64,000 bases of DNA, from the NCBI GenBank assembly GCA_963811825.1, contig CAWESS010000018.1:96912-160911 (forward strand). The letters run 5' to 3'. A model generated the notes under the pieces. That model did not search any database. It was not told where the DNA came from and worked only from the letters and a program-made list of their open reading frames with translations. Source of the DNA: Fodinibacter sp963811825 (GTDB lineage Bacteria > Actinomycetota > Actinomycetes > Actinomycetales > Dermatophilaceae). Each line of letters starts with the position of its first letter. Positions within the stretch are counted from its first letter, which is position 1. The position numbers were made by a program, and so were the translations under genes. This document shows, in pieces, positions 38,506 through 47,446 of the stretch.

Positions 38506-40009
38506 TCAGAGGATCGAGGCCATCGATCCCCAGCCCGAGCCGACCTTGACGCCGGAGCGCACGCCGCCGCCGGAGCGGCCTGGTAGAACCACAGCTCACC
38601 CGTGCTGGTGCGTGCGATGAGGTCGCCGAAGCGTCCTTGTTCAGGTCGCCGGGGCTGGTCAACCAGTTCATCCCGGCCCAGCCGCACCCGACCTTGCCCT
38701 TGGCGGACAGGCCACCGGTCGTGGTGGCGGTGTAGGCGTACAGGCCCCGTCGGCCGCGTTGACACCGATGGTGTCGCCGCGGCGGTCCCCGTTGAGGTCG
38801 CCCATGCCGATGATCCAGGCTATGCGCCCCAGCCGGATCCGACCTGGCGCAGGTAGGTCATCGACGCGGAGTTCACCCGGTACAGGTGCAGGGTGCCGTC
38901 GGCGCGTCGGGCGAGCAGCTCGGGGACTCCGTCGTTGGTGACGTCGCCGGGGGTGGCGAGCGCGGTCATGCCCTGCCAGCCCGAGCCGATCTGGGCTCCG
39001 GCGCCGAAGGTGCCGGCGCCCTTGCCCGGGTAGCGCCACAGCGTGCCGTCGGAACGGCGGGCGAGGAGGTCGGTGCGGCGGTCGCCGGTGACGTCGCCGG
39101 GTGAGCCTGCCAGGTGAAGCCGGTCCAGCCGGACCCGACCCGGATGCCTGAGGAGACGCCGCCATTGCCCTTGCCGGGGTAGACGTACAGGTCGCCGGTG
39201 GTCGTCGTGCCGAGGAGGTCGACGGTTCCCTCACCCGTCCAGTCGCCGCGCACACCCGAGACCGGAGGAACCGTGCAGGAAGCCACCTGCACGTCGTCGA
39301 CCTGGGCCGTGGACGCAGTCGTCGACAGCTCGGACACCCAGTTGTCGAACTCGGAGAAGAAGTCTCCGTCGTAGCCCGCCAGGGTGTCCGTGACGTCGAT
39401 GTACACCTGCTGCCACTCCGTCGTGGGGGCCAGTGTCGCGTAGTCGTCGTTCATGGTGACGCCGACCTCGCTCTCGCCGTCGGCCACGAACTCGGCCTTG
39501 TACGTGAATGAGAGCACGACGCGACCGGTGCTCGGCACCGTCGCGGCGGACGTCGACACCCAGTGGTAGTCGCCGCCGTCGCCCGGCTGGATCACGGAGA
39601 GGGCATTCCACGACCCGACGGCCGCGCCGCCGCTCTCGACGACGAATCCGTTGTTCCAGCCTTCCTCGAGGTACGGGAGGGAGCCGCTCTCGAAGCCTTG
39701 GGTCTCGATGACACGCCGAGCCGCGTAGGCCGACGGGCACGGGGCGCCGATCTCGGTCCAGAGTGCAGCCGTCCTCGTCTGCGCGGGCGAGTTGTCCGCT
39801 GTCGTGCCCTCGTCAGGCGCCATCTTCGACTCGCGGGCGCCGAGGTCGCGACTGTTCAGGCGCTCGGGCCGCTCTGCTGGCGTGAGGAAGCTCTTGACCC
39901 CCGGATCGCTGGTCGACGGTGCGGCGGACGCGGCGGCGCCGACGGACAAGAGCGCAAGGGCGCCCGTGAGTGCGCTGGCCAGGGCCAGGCGAGTAGCTGA
40001 TCTCGACAT
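38506..40009 (-). CDS. Secreted FG-GAP/VCBS repeat protein, five frame breaks
   Basis: About 500 residues if repaired. Signal peptide MSRSATRLALASALTGALAL ends at an AAASAAP site. Residues 100-260 form a beta-rich domain (SYTYKA-like strands, VYIDVTDTLAGYDGDFFSEF). From about 265 there are about five tandem repeats with GDxTGDxxxDLLxRxxDGTLxxYPGKG and a GSGW closing motif, typical of Ca-binding beta-propellers. Frame breaks near 39107, 38828, 38752, 38622 and 38584 each act as one lost base; all are in the repeat half. Either a decaying gene or bad consensus across near-identical repeats. Flanked by the 76-bp direct repeat. Confidence 0.65.
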
Positions 40010-40180
40010 GTATGTGTTCCTCTGGAGAGTGCGGCCGCAGCCGCGGGGGGGATATCGCCCCGCGAGCGTAGGACCCCGACTGACAACGAGTCGGTCAAGA
40101 CGTTTCCCCCAGTGCGACGTGCGGAGGCTAACAGCCTCATCCGACAAGCACTGGGAATGCCACACGGATCGTGGGCGGCG

Positions 40181-40309
40181 TGCCTGGCCACGGCTACGGG
40201 CTTCGTGGATGCCGGGTGGTCGGTCTGGGGTTGGTTCGTCGGCATCGCGGGCGCGGCCGTCGTCGCGGCGCAGCTCGTCCTCCCGACCAGTGACACCCGG
40301 CGCACCTGA
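40181..40309 (+). pseudogene. Truncated second copy of the DUF2568 3' end
   Basis: Encodes LATATGFVDAGWSVWGWFVG and so on to a stop at 40307-40309, matching the last helix of the DUF2568 protein but with no preceding three helices. The 40010-40481 gap (472 bases) holds this fragment, the start region of the FG-GAP gene and a short stretch before the phosphatase gene; nothing else is evident. Confidence 0.75.
40204..40279 (+). repeat. Direct repeat, copy 2
   Basis: Identical to 38347-38422 over 76 bases, same orientation, 1857 bases apart. Together the copies bracket the FG-GAP gene like the ends of an inserted or duplicated segment. Confidence 0.9.
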
Positions 40310-40481
40310 CCGAGCCGCAGGGCTCCTCAACTGCGAACTTGACCAGCGGCTGACCTGCGGTTGGTCCGGGCGTCGGCCAATCATCATCTGACGTTCTCCC
40401 GGCGAGCCTGCTGGCCACGGGCCGAGGCTCCTAGCGTCACGAGCGGACCGAACACCCCCTTGACGAAACACGGAGAACCTC

Positions 40482-42546
40482 GTGACCATCGCACCCCAGA
40501 GCCGACGCCTGCTCGGTCTCGTTCCCCATGCCCGTGGAAAACGCAGCCCGGTGACCTGTGAGCTGAAGTGTGGCAACGCCTGCGCGCACGACGCCCCGAA
40601 CACCAGCCCGAACGAGTACTTCCCGGACGTCGCCGCCCGGGCCCTGAGCCGCCGCGGGGTCCTCGGAGCCGCCGGTGGCGGTGCCCTCGCCCTTGCCCTG
40701 GCCCCTGCCGGAGCGGCCGCAGCGGCCCCCACCGCCTTCTCGGCGACCGGGACCCGCGGCCCTGCCCTGCGGTTCAGCGCCATCGACGCCGTGCCCGCGA
40801 GTGTCGATGCCGTGACCGTGCCGCAGGGCTGGGCCTGGCAGCCGGTGATCCGCTGGGGGGACCCGCTCTTCGCCGACGCCCCCGAGTTCGACCCGCTCCA
40901 CCAGAGCGCCGCCGCCCAGGCCCAGCAGTTCGGCTACAACTGCGACTACCTCGACGTCCTGCCGATGGAGGGCCGACGCGGGCGCCGTGCGGTCGCCGTC
41001 GTGAACCACGAGTACACCAACGAGAACATCATGTTCCCGCCGACGACGGACCCGGCGATGCTGGCCGAGCAGAAGCGGATCGCGATGGCGGCCCACGGCC
41101 TCACCGTCGTCGAGCTGCGTCGCAGCGCGCCCGGTCGGCCGTGGACCTATGTCCGGGACAGCGGTCTCAACCGGCGGATCACGGCATCGACGCCCTTCGC
41201 GGTCAGTGGCCCCGCCGCTGGGCACCCGCTGTTGCGGACCGTGGACGACCCGGTCGGCCGGGTCGTGCTGGGCACGCTCAACAACTGCGCCGGGGGCACG
41301 ACGCCCTGGGGCACCGTGCTGTCCGGGGAGGAGAACTTCAACCAGTACTTCGTGGCGAACCCCAGCCCCGAGACCGCGCGCTACGGCATCCCGAGCACGG
41401 CATCCGGCAGGGCGTGGTGGACGGTCGACGCGCGGTTCGACGCCCGCCAGCCGGGCTACGAGAACGAGGTCCACCGGTTCGGGTGGATCGTCGAGATCGA
41501 CCCGGACGACCCGACGTCCACTCCGGTCAAGCACACCGCGCTCGGCCGCTTCAAGCACGAGGGCGCGACCATCCGGGTCGCTGACGACGGCCGGGTCGTC
41601 GCCTACTCCGGTGACGACGAGCGCTTCGAGTACGTCTACAAGTTCATCTCCGAGCAGACGATGCGCCGTGACGCCACCCGCGCGGCCCGCGCCCACAACA
41701 AGACCTTGCTGACCAGCGGGGACCTCTACGTGGCCAGGTTCACCGGTGACAGCCCGGCCAGCGAGATCACCGGTACCGGTGACCTGCCGAGCGATGGCGC
41801 CTTCGACGGCGGTGGGGAGTGGCTCCCGCTCGTCCAGGGCGGTGTGTCGATGGTCGCCGGCATGAGCGTGGCCGAGGTGCTGGTGCACACCCGGCTCGCA
41901 GCGGACAAGGTCGGCGCCACGAAGATGGACCGCCCGGAGGACATCGAACCGAATCCCGCGACGGGAAAGGTCTACCTGGCCCTCACCAACAACACCAACC
42001 GCGGCCGCACCGGGTTTGCGGGCGCGGACGAGGCGAACCCCCGCAGCCACCAACCGCGAGGGGCACGTCCTCGAGCTGACGGAGACCGGCAACGACGCGG
42101 CAGCGCTCACCTTCGGGTGGAACCTCCTGCTCGTCTGCGGCCTCCCGGAGAGCGCCGGAACCTACTTCGGCGGCTACGAGGGCCCGGTGTCACCGATCTC
42201 CTGCCCCGACAACGTCGCCTTCGACGACGCCGGTGAGCTCTGGGTGTCCACCGACGGCCAGCCGGGCACGATCGGCCTCGACGACGCCCTCCACCGGGTC
42301 ACCCTGACCGGGGAGGGGCGGGGCCGGGTCGAGCAGTTCCTCGCGGTCCCGGTCGACGCCGAGACCTGTGGCCCGGTCATCGACAGCCACGACGGCATGG
42401 TCTACGTGTGCGTGCAGCACCCCGGCGAGGACGGCACGTGGGAGTCGCCGAACTCGTACTTCCCGGACTACCTGCCGCAGGGCACCCTGCAGGACGGCGG
42501 CTGGGGCGGACCACGCCCGAGCGTCATCCAGGTCTTCCGCGACTGA
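40482..42546 (+). CDS. PhoX-type (DUF839) secreted alkaline phosphatase (frameshifted near 42045)
   Basis: About 687 residues after repair. The N-terminus has the twin-arginine region LSRRGVLGAAGGGALALALA after a 55-residue leader, so export is by Tat as for PhoX. Hallmarks are CGNACAHDAPNTSPNEYF, VAVVNHEYTNENIMFP, LSGEENFNQYF and, after the break, ISCPDNVAFDDAGELWVSTDG. PhoX enzymes use Fe and Ca to cleave phosphomonoesters; specific metal ligands include Glu of NHEYTN and SGEEN. One extra base near 42045 separates ADEANPR from ATNREGHVLELTETG. GGAGA lies before the GTG start. Confidence 0.8.
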
Positions 42547-42561
42547 CGGCGAGTCACCCAC

Positions 42562-42601
42562 GGGGTGCCAGGAGCGCGCTCAGCCGCGCCCCTGGCACCC
42601 C
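42562..42601 (+). terminator. Hairpin terminator after the phosphatase gene
   Basis: GGGGTGCCAGG (42562-42572) pairs perfectly with CCTGGCACCCC (42591-42601). It begins 16 bases after the phosphatase stop and isolates it from nuoC downstream. Confidence 0.75.
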
Positions 42602-42637
42602 ACGGCGTCACATCCGCCCGAAGCAGCCCGACCTCGA

Positions 42638-42643
42638 TAGGCT
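42638..42643 (+). promoter_or_regulatory. -10 box of the second nuoC, leaderless
   Basis: TAGGCT (in GATAGGCT) lies 6 bases before GTG 42650, identical to the box before the second nuoA. It gives the nuoC-N block its own promoter after the inserted genes. Confidence 0.5.
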
Positions 42644-42649
42644 GCCGAC

Positions 42650-43171
42650 GTGGCTGACGAGACGCGGGTGGTGGAGGCCGGGCAGTGGCGTCACGCCCTG
42701 GCCGCCGCTCGCGACGAGGGGTTCACCTTCTTCGACTGGCTGAGCGCCGTCGACCGCACCTACGACGAGGCCGCTCCCGGCTTCGACGTCACCGCCCACC
42801 TGCTCGACGTCGGCACCCGGGGCGCCCTGCACGGCATCCTGCTCCAGGCACGGGTCAGCGACGGCGAGCCCATCGACTCCGTCACCACGGTCTTCGCCGG
42901 CGCCGCCTGGCACGAGCGTGAGACGCACGAGATGTTCGGCATCGACTTCACGGGATTCGACGACGGCAGCGGCGAGGGACTGCGCCCCCTCCTCCTCCCC
43001 GACGGATTCGAGGGCACCCCGCTGCGCAAGTCCTTCCAGCTCGCCGCCCGCGCCTCCAAGCCGTGGCCCGGCGGCAAGGAACCCGGCGAGGGTCACGAGT
43101 CCGCCAAGTCGCCGAGCCGGCGCCGCGTCCAGGCCCCCGGCGTCCCACCCCCCGAGTGGGGCCCCCGGTGA
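42650..43171 (+). CDS. nuoC: Second-copy complex I subunit C
   Basis: 173 residues. The 30-kDa signature is intact: AAWHERETHEMFGIDFTGFD, followed by RPLLLPDGFEGTPLRKSFQL. It is shorter than the first copy because the acidic leader is missing. The polar tail ends in PPPEWGPR and overlaps nuoH by GTGA. In all typical complex I clusters nuoD would lie between these two genes; here there is no space for it and no remnant is seen. Confidence 0.9.
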   Translation: MADETRVVEAGQWRHALAAARDEGFTFFDWLSAVDRTYDEAAPGFDVTAHLLDVGTRGALHGILLQARVSDGEPIDSVTTVFAGAAWHERETHEMFGIDFTGFDDGSGEGLRPLLLPDGFEGTPLRKSFQLAARASKPWPGGKEPGEGHESAKSPSRRRVQAPGVPPPEWGPR

Positions 43172-44124
43172 CCCTGCTGGAGGTGACGCTGCGCGCGGCA
43201 TCCGTGCTCGCGGCCTTCCTCGTGCTGCCGCTGCTCGTCGGCCAGGCCGAGCACAAGGTCATGGCCCACATGCAGGGCCGCCTCGGGCCGATGTACGCCG
43301 GTGGCTTCCACGGGTGGGCCCAGCTCGTCGCCGACGGGGTGAAGTTCGTCCAGAAGGAGGACATCACCCCGACGGCTGCGGACAAGTGGGTCTTCCGCCT
43401 CGCCCCCGCCGTGGCGCTGATCCCCTACCTGCTCGCGATGGCGACGATCCCGATCCACCCCGGGGTGGCCGCCGTCGACGTGCCCGGCTCCCTCGTCCTC
43501 GTGCTCGCCGCGACCTCCGTCGGTGCGCTCGGCACCCTCATGGCCGGCTGGGCCAGCGCCAACAAGTACGCCCTGCTCGGTGGCCTGCGCGCCGCCGCCC
43601 AGCTCGTGTCCTACGAGCTGCCGATCGTCCTGGCGCTCGCCTCGATCGCCATGGCCGGTGGTTCGCTCTCGCTCGCCGCGCTCACCGAGGCGTGGTCGCC
43701 GTGGTGGATGCTCTGGCAGCTTCCCGGCGCGCTCGTCTTCCTCGTCGCGGCCTGCGCCGAGCTGCAGCGCCCCCCGTTCGACATGCCGGTCGCCGACGCC
43801 GAGCTCGTCATGGGCGCGTGGACCGAGTACACCGGGCTGCGCTTCGCGTTCTTCCTGCTCGCCGAGTACGCCGGCATCGTCGTCATGTCGCTGCTCTTCG
43901 CGGCGCTGTGGCTCGGCGGCTGGCACGGCCCGTTCGAGGACACCCTCGGCTGGCTCTGGACCCTGCTCAAGGGGCTGGCCGTCGCCGTCCTCGTCATCTG
44001 GGTGCGGGTCGCCTGGCCCCGCCTGCGCGAGGACCAGCTGCAGCGCCTCGCGTGGCTCTGGCTCGTCCCGATCGCGCTCGTCCAGCTGTTGCTGACCGGC
44101 GCCGGGGTGGTGATGGGCTGGTGA
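43168..44124 (+). CDS. nuoH: Second-copy complex I subunit H
   Basis: 318-residue, about eight-helix subunit. EHKVMAHMQGRLGPMYAGGF and AELQRPPFDMPVADAELVMG are the conserved loops; the Glu and Asp residues of the E-channel are kept, though ETNR becomes ELQR. It lacks the long tail of the first NuoH. Overlaps nuoC and nuoI. Retention of the proton-channel residues argues for a working pump. Confidence 0.92.
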   Translation: MTLLEVTLRAASVLAAFLVLPLLVGQAEHKVMAHMQGRLGPMYAGGFHGWAQLVADGVKFVQKEDITPTAADKWVFRLAPAVALIPYLLAMATIPIHPGVAAVDVPGSLVLVLAATSVGALGTLMAGWASANKYALLGGLRAAAQLVSYELPIVLALASIAMAGGSLSLAALTEAWSPWWMLWQLPGALVFLVAACAELQRPPFDMPVADAELVMGAWTEYTGLRFAFFLLAEYAGIVVMSLLFAALWLGGWHGPFEDTLGWLWTLLKGLAVAVLVIWVRVAWPRLREDQLQRLAWLWLVPIALVQLLLTGAGVVMGW

Positions 44125-44806
44125 GCCCGCTTCCCGGCATCCTCAAGGGTCTGATCACGACGGCCAGAACCGCGCTGCGCCCCACGCACACCGCCGAGTA
44201 CCCCGACGTCGCGCCCGACCTGCCCCCGCGCAGCCGCGGCGTCATCGCGCTGCTCGAGGAGAACTGCACGTCGTGCATGCTCTGCGCGCGTGAGTGCCCC
44301 GACTGGTGCATCTACATCGACTCGCACAAGGAGACGATCCCGGCGACCACCGAGGGCGGGCGCGACCGCCAGCGCAACGTCCTCGACCGCTTCGCCATCG
44401 ACTTCAGCCTCTGCATGTACTGCGGCATCTGCATCGAGGTCTGCCCGTTCGACGCCCTGCACTGGAGCCCGCAGTTCGAGTACGCCGAGGTCGACATCCT
44501 CGACCTGCTCCACGAGAAGGAGCGCCTCGGCGGGTGGATGGCCACCGTCCCACCGCCGCCCGCCCTCGACGAGAAGGCGGCCGAGCCCGCCGAGATCGCT
44601 GCTGCCAACCGACCACCTCGCGGCACCGGGCTCGTGGGTGGGGCGGGCGGCGCAGGTGCGGCCGGGGCCGGCGGATCAGGGCCTCGGATGCCGCGCACCG
44701 TGCGTCCGCGCCCCGCCGGCACCGCACCTGCTCGCCCCGCTGCGCCGGCGCCTTCGCCCGAGTCGGCGCCGGATGCCGCGCCGGACGCGGGGGAGCCCGC
44801 CAGTGA
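44121..44806 (+). CDS. nuoI: Second-copy complex I subunit I with Pro/Ala tail (frame break near its end)
   Basis: About 228 residues. Two full cluster motifs, CTSCMLCARECPDW and CMYCGICIEVCPFDAL, bind N6a/N6b. The conserved part ends near residue 150; the rest is Gly/Ala/Pro/Arg-rich low complexity. The frame should end at the TGA at 44804-44806, overlapping nuoJ (GTGA), but needs one base added; the G run at 44789-44793 is the likely site. As given, it would read on into nuoJ. Confidence 0.85.
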
Positions 44807-45312
44807 CGGCCCTGGACACCGCCTTCGCGGCCACGGCACTCGTCGCCGTCGCGGGGGGCCTGCTCGCCGTGACGACCAGGCACGTCGTGCACGCTGCCCT
44901 CTGGCTCGTGGTCGCGCTCGTCGGCGTCGCCGGGTCGCTGCTCGTCCTGGGGGCCGAGCTCGTCGCCCTCGTCCTCGTCCTCGTCTACGTCGGCGCGGTC
45001 GTCGTGCTCGTGCTCTTCGCACTGATGCTCACCCGGGCGCCGATCGGCCCCGACCTCGCGCACCGGGTCGGTCCGGCCCGCACCGCCGGGGCCGCGCTGC
45101 TGGGCGGCGCCGTCGCCGTGCTCCTCGCCTCGGTGCTCCTGCCCCTGGCCGGTGACCCGGTGCAGCGAGCCGACGTCACGAGCACCCAGGTCGCCGGGCA
45201 GCTCTTCGGGACGTGGGTCTGGCCCTTCGAGCTGCTCTCGGTGCTGCTGCTCATCGCACTCGTCGCCGCCCTGGCCGTCTCGCGCATCCCGCGCGAGGGG
45301 ACGCCCTCGTGA
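44803..45312 (+). CDS. nuoJ: Second-copy complex I subunit J
   Basis: 169-residue five-helix subunit. LVALVLVLVYVGAVVVLVLF is the key third helix with the conserved VYVGAV Tyr. Shorter than the first NuoJ, lacking its polar tail. GTG start overlaps the expected nuoI stop. Confidence 0.92.
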   Translation: MTALDTAFAATALVAVAGGLLAVTTRHVVHAALWLVVALVGVAGSLLVLGAELVALVLVLVYVGAVVVLVLFALMLTRAPIGPDLAHRVGPARTAGAALLGGAVAVLLASVLLPLAGDPVQRADVTSTQVAGQLFGTWVWPFELLSVLLLIALVAALAVSRIPREGTPS

Positions 45313-45617
45313 TCCACCTCGCGGGCCCGTACCTGCTCGCCGCGACCCTCGTCGGCCTCGGTGTCTTCGGCATCGCCGTCCGACGCAACGCGGTGCTCCT
45401 GCTCATCGGCGTCGAGCTCGTGCTGAGCGGCTCGCTCGTCCTGCTCGTGACGACCCAGGCCGCGGCGGCCGACCGGTGGGCAGCCGGCAGCATCCTGCCG
45501 CTCTTCGTCATCACGATCGCCGCCGCAGAGGTCGTGGTCGCGCTCGCCGTCGTGCTCTCTGCCTTCCGCCAGCGCGACCGCATCGACCTCGACGAACCCA
45601 GCGGTGAGGCCCCGTGA
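45309..45617 (+). CDS. nuoK: Second-copy complex I subunit K
   Basis: 102-residue three-helix subunit. Both buried Glu residues are present, in LLIGVELVLSGSL and ITIAAAEVVVALAVV. Overlaps nuoJ and nuoL by GTGA. Confidence 0.93.
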   Translation: MIHLAGPYLLAATLVGLGVFGIAVRRNAVLLLIGVELVLSGSLVLLVTTQAAAADRWAAGSILPLFVITIAAAEVVVALAVVLSAFRQRDRIDLDEPSGEAP

Positions 45618-47446
45618 ACCCGTGGCCGGTGGTGCTGCTGCCCGCCCTCGCCGCCCTGCTGGGCCTGTTCGCCGGGCAGGACCTGCGTGACCAGCGCCTG
45701 GCCAAGGGGCTCGCGGTCGGCGCCGGGGCCGCAGCCCTCGCGCTGACGCTGCTGGCCTGGGTGTCCGGCGGCGAAGCACTCGAAGCACCCGGGCCGGCCC
45801 TGTCCGCCGGCGAGCTGACCGTCCCCCTCAGCCTGCTCAGCGACCCGACCCGCCTCGCCGTCTCGGCCGTCGTCGCCCTGGTCGCCCTCGGCGTGCAGGT
45901 CTACTCCATCTGGTACCTGCGCACCGACGACCGCTACCCGCGCTTCGCCGCGACCGTCTCGCTCTTCACCGCTGCGATGCTCCTCGTCGTGCACTCGGGC
46001 GACCTCGTGCTGACGGTCGTCGGGTGGGAGGTCATGGGCTGGTGCTCCTACCTGCTCATCGGCCACTGGTCGCGCAAGCACAGCGCCCGCCGGGCCGCGC
46101 ACAAGGCGTTCCTCGTGACCAGGATCGCCGACATCGGGTTCGTCCTCGGCATGGTCGGCCTCGCCGCCGGCGCCGGCACGACCAACCTCACCGAGGTCGT
46201 CGCCACCTGGTCCGACACCGACGCGGACGGCACCCTGCGCGGCATCCTCATCACGCTCGTCGTCATCGGAGTGCTCGGCAAGTCGGCGCAGCTGCCCTTC
46301 CAGGACTGGCTCGCCGACGCCATGGAGGGCCCGACCCCCGCCAGCGCCCTCATCCACGCGGCCACGATGGTCGCGGCCGGCACCGTCGTGCTCGCCGGGC
46401 TCTTCGCGCTCCTCGCGGTGAGCCCGCTGCCGCGCTGGGTGCTCGGCATCTCGGTGTCGCTGACCATGCTGCTCGCCGCCGTGCTCGCCTTCGCGCAGAG
46501 CGACCTCAAGCGCCTGCTCGCGTGGTCGACGGTCAGCCAGGTCGGGGTCATGCTCTCCGCCCTGGCCGCCGCGCCGCTCGAAGAGGGCCCGGATGCCGGC
46601 CTGTTCCACCTCTGGTCGCACGCCATCTTCAAGGCGTTGCTGTTCCTCGCGATCGGCTGGGCGGCGGTCATCGCCGGCGGCACCGCGGCATCCGCCCTTC
46701 GCGGCAGCGCCGTCGCCGTGCCGTTGCTGCGGGTCTCGTTCCTGTTCGGGCTGCTGTCGTTGGCCGGCGTTCCGCTCGTCGTCGGCGGCCTGTCCAAGGA
46801 GCACGTCATCGCGGCGTCGTGGCACGGCGCGGTCGAGTCCGGCCCGGGTGTCGTCACCCTCGTCGCCCTGCTCGTCACGGTGGCCGTCACCGCTGCCTAC
46901 TGCACCCGCGCCTACCTGCTGGTCACCGCGCACGTCCGGGTGCCCGTGACCGAGCCGCAGCGCCACGCCGCCGTGCCGCTGCCGACGTCCGTGGAGGTCG
47001 TCCTCGGTGGGCTCGTCGTGCTCAGCGCGGTCGGCGGGCTCGTGCTCTTCACCGACGCGTTCGACGTCGGCGCGGCCTCGCTCTTCTGGATCGCCCTGAC
47101 CCTGCTCATCATCGGCGTCGGAGTCGCAGCGGCACTGCGAGGTGGTCTCGACCGCGACCCGGCGCAGGTCCTCGTCCCACGCCTCATGCCCCACGCGGAT
47201 GCCGGGCTGGGCGCCGACGCGCTCTACCGCGCCGCCGTCGTGACCCCGGTACTGGCGCTGGCTCGGCTCGTCGCGTTCCTCGACACCGAGGTCGTCGACC
47301 TCTACGTGCGCGGCACCGCGGTGCTCACCAGGGCCGCGGGCCATGCCGGGGCGCGTGCCCACCACGGTGAGCGGCCGAGCTCGGCCGTCGGGCTCGTGCT
47401 CGCCGCGGTCGTCGTGCTGGGGGTCGTGGGGGTGCTCGCGTGGTGA
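45614..47446 (+). CDS. nuoL: Second-copy complex I subunit L
   Basis: 610-residue antiporter-like subunit. Signatures: VVGWEVMGWCSYLLIGHW (Glu of helix 5), ASALIHAATMVAAGTVVLAG, QSDLKRLLAWSTVSQVGVML and LWSHAIFKALLFLAIGWA. About 33 residues shorter than the first copy; the C-terminal lateral region appears present. Proton-path Lys and Glu residues are kept. Confidence 0.93.
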   Translation: MNPWPVVLLPALAALLGLFAGQDLRDQRLAKGLAVGAGAAALALTLLAWVSGGEALEAPGPALSAGELTVPLSLLSDPTRLAVSAVVALVALGVQVYSIWYLRTDDRYPRFAATVSLFTAAMLLVVHSGDLVLTVVGWEVMGWCSYLLIGHWSRKHSARRAAHKAFLVTRIADIGFVLGMVGLAAGAGTTNLTEVVATWSDTDADGTLRGILITLVVIGVLGKSAQLPFQDWLADAMEGPTPASALIHAATMVAAGTVVLAGLFALLAVSPLPRWVLGISVSLTMLLAAVLAFAQSDLKRLLAWSTVSQVGVMLSALAAAPLEEGPDAGLFHLWSHAIFKALLFLAIGWAAVIAGGTAASALRGSAVAVPLLRVSFLFGLLSLAGVPLVVGGLSKEHVIAASWHGAVESGPGVVTLVALLVTVAVTAAYCTRAYLLVTAHVRVPVTEPQRHAAVPLPTSVEVVLGGLVVLSAVGGLVLFTDAFDVGAASLFWIALTLLIIGVGVAAALRGGLDRDPAQVLVPRLMPHADAGLGADALYRAAVVTPVLALARLVAFLDTEVVDLYVRGTAVLTRAAGHAGARAHHGERPSSAVGLVLAAVVVLGVVGVLAW

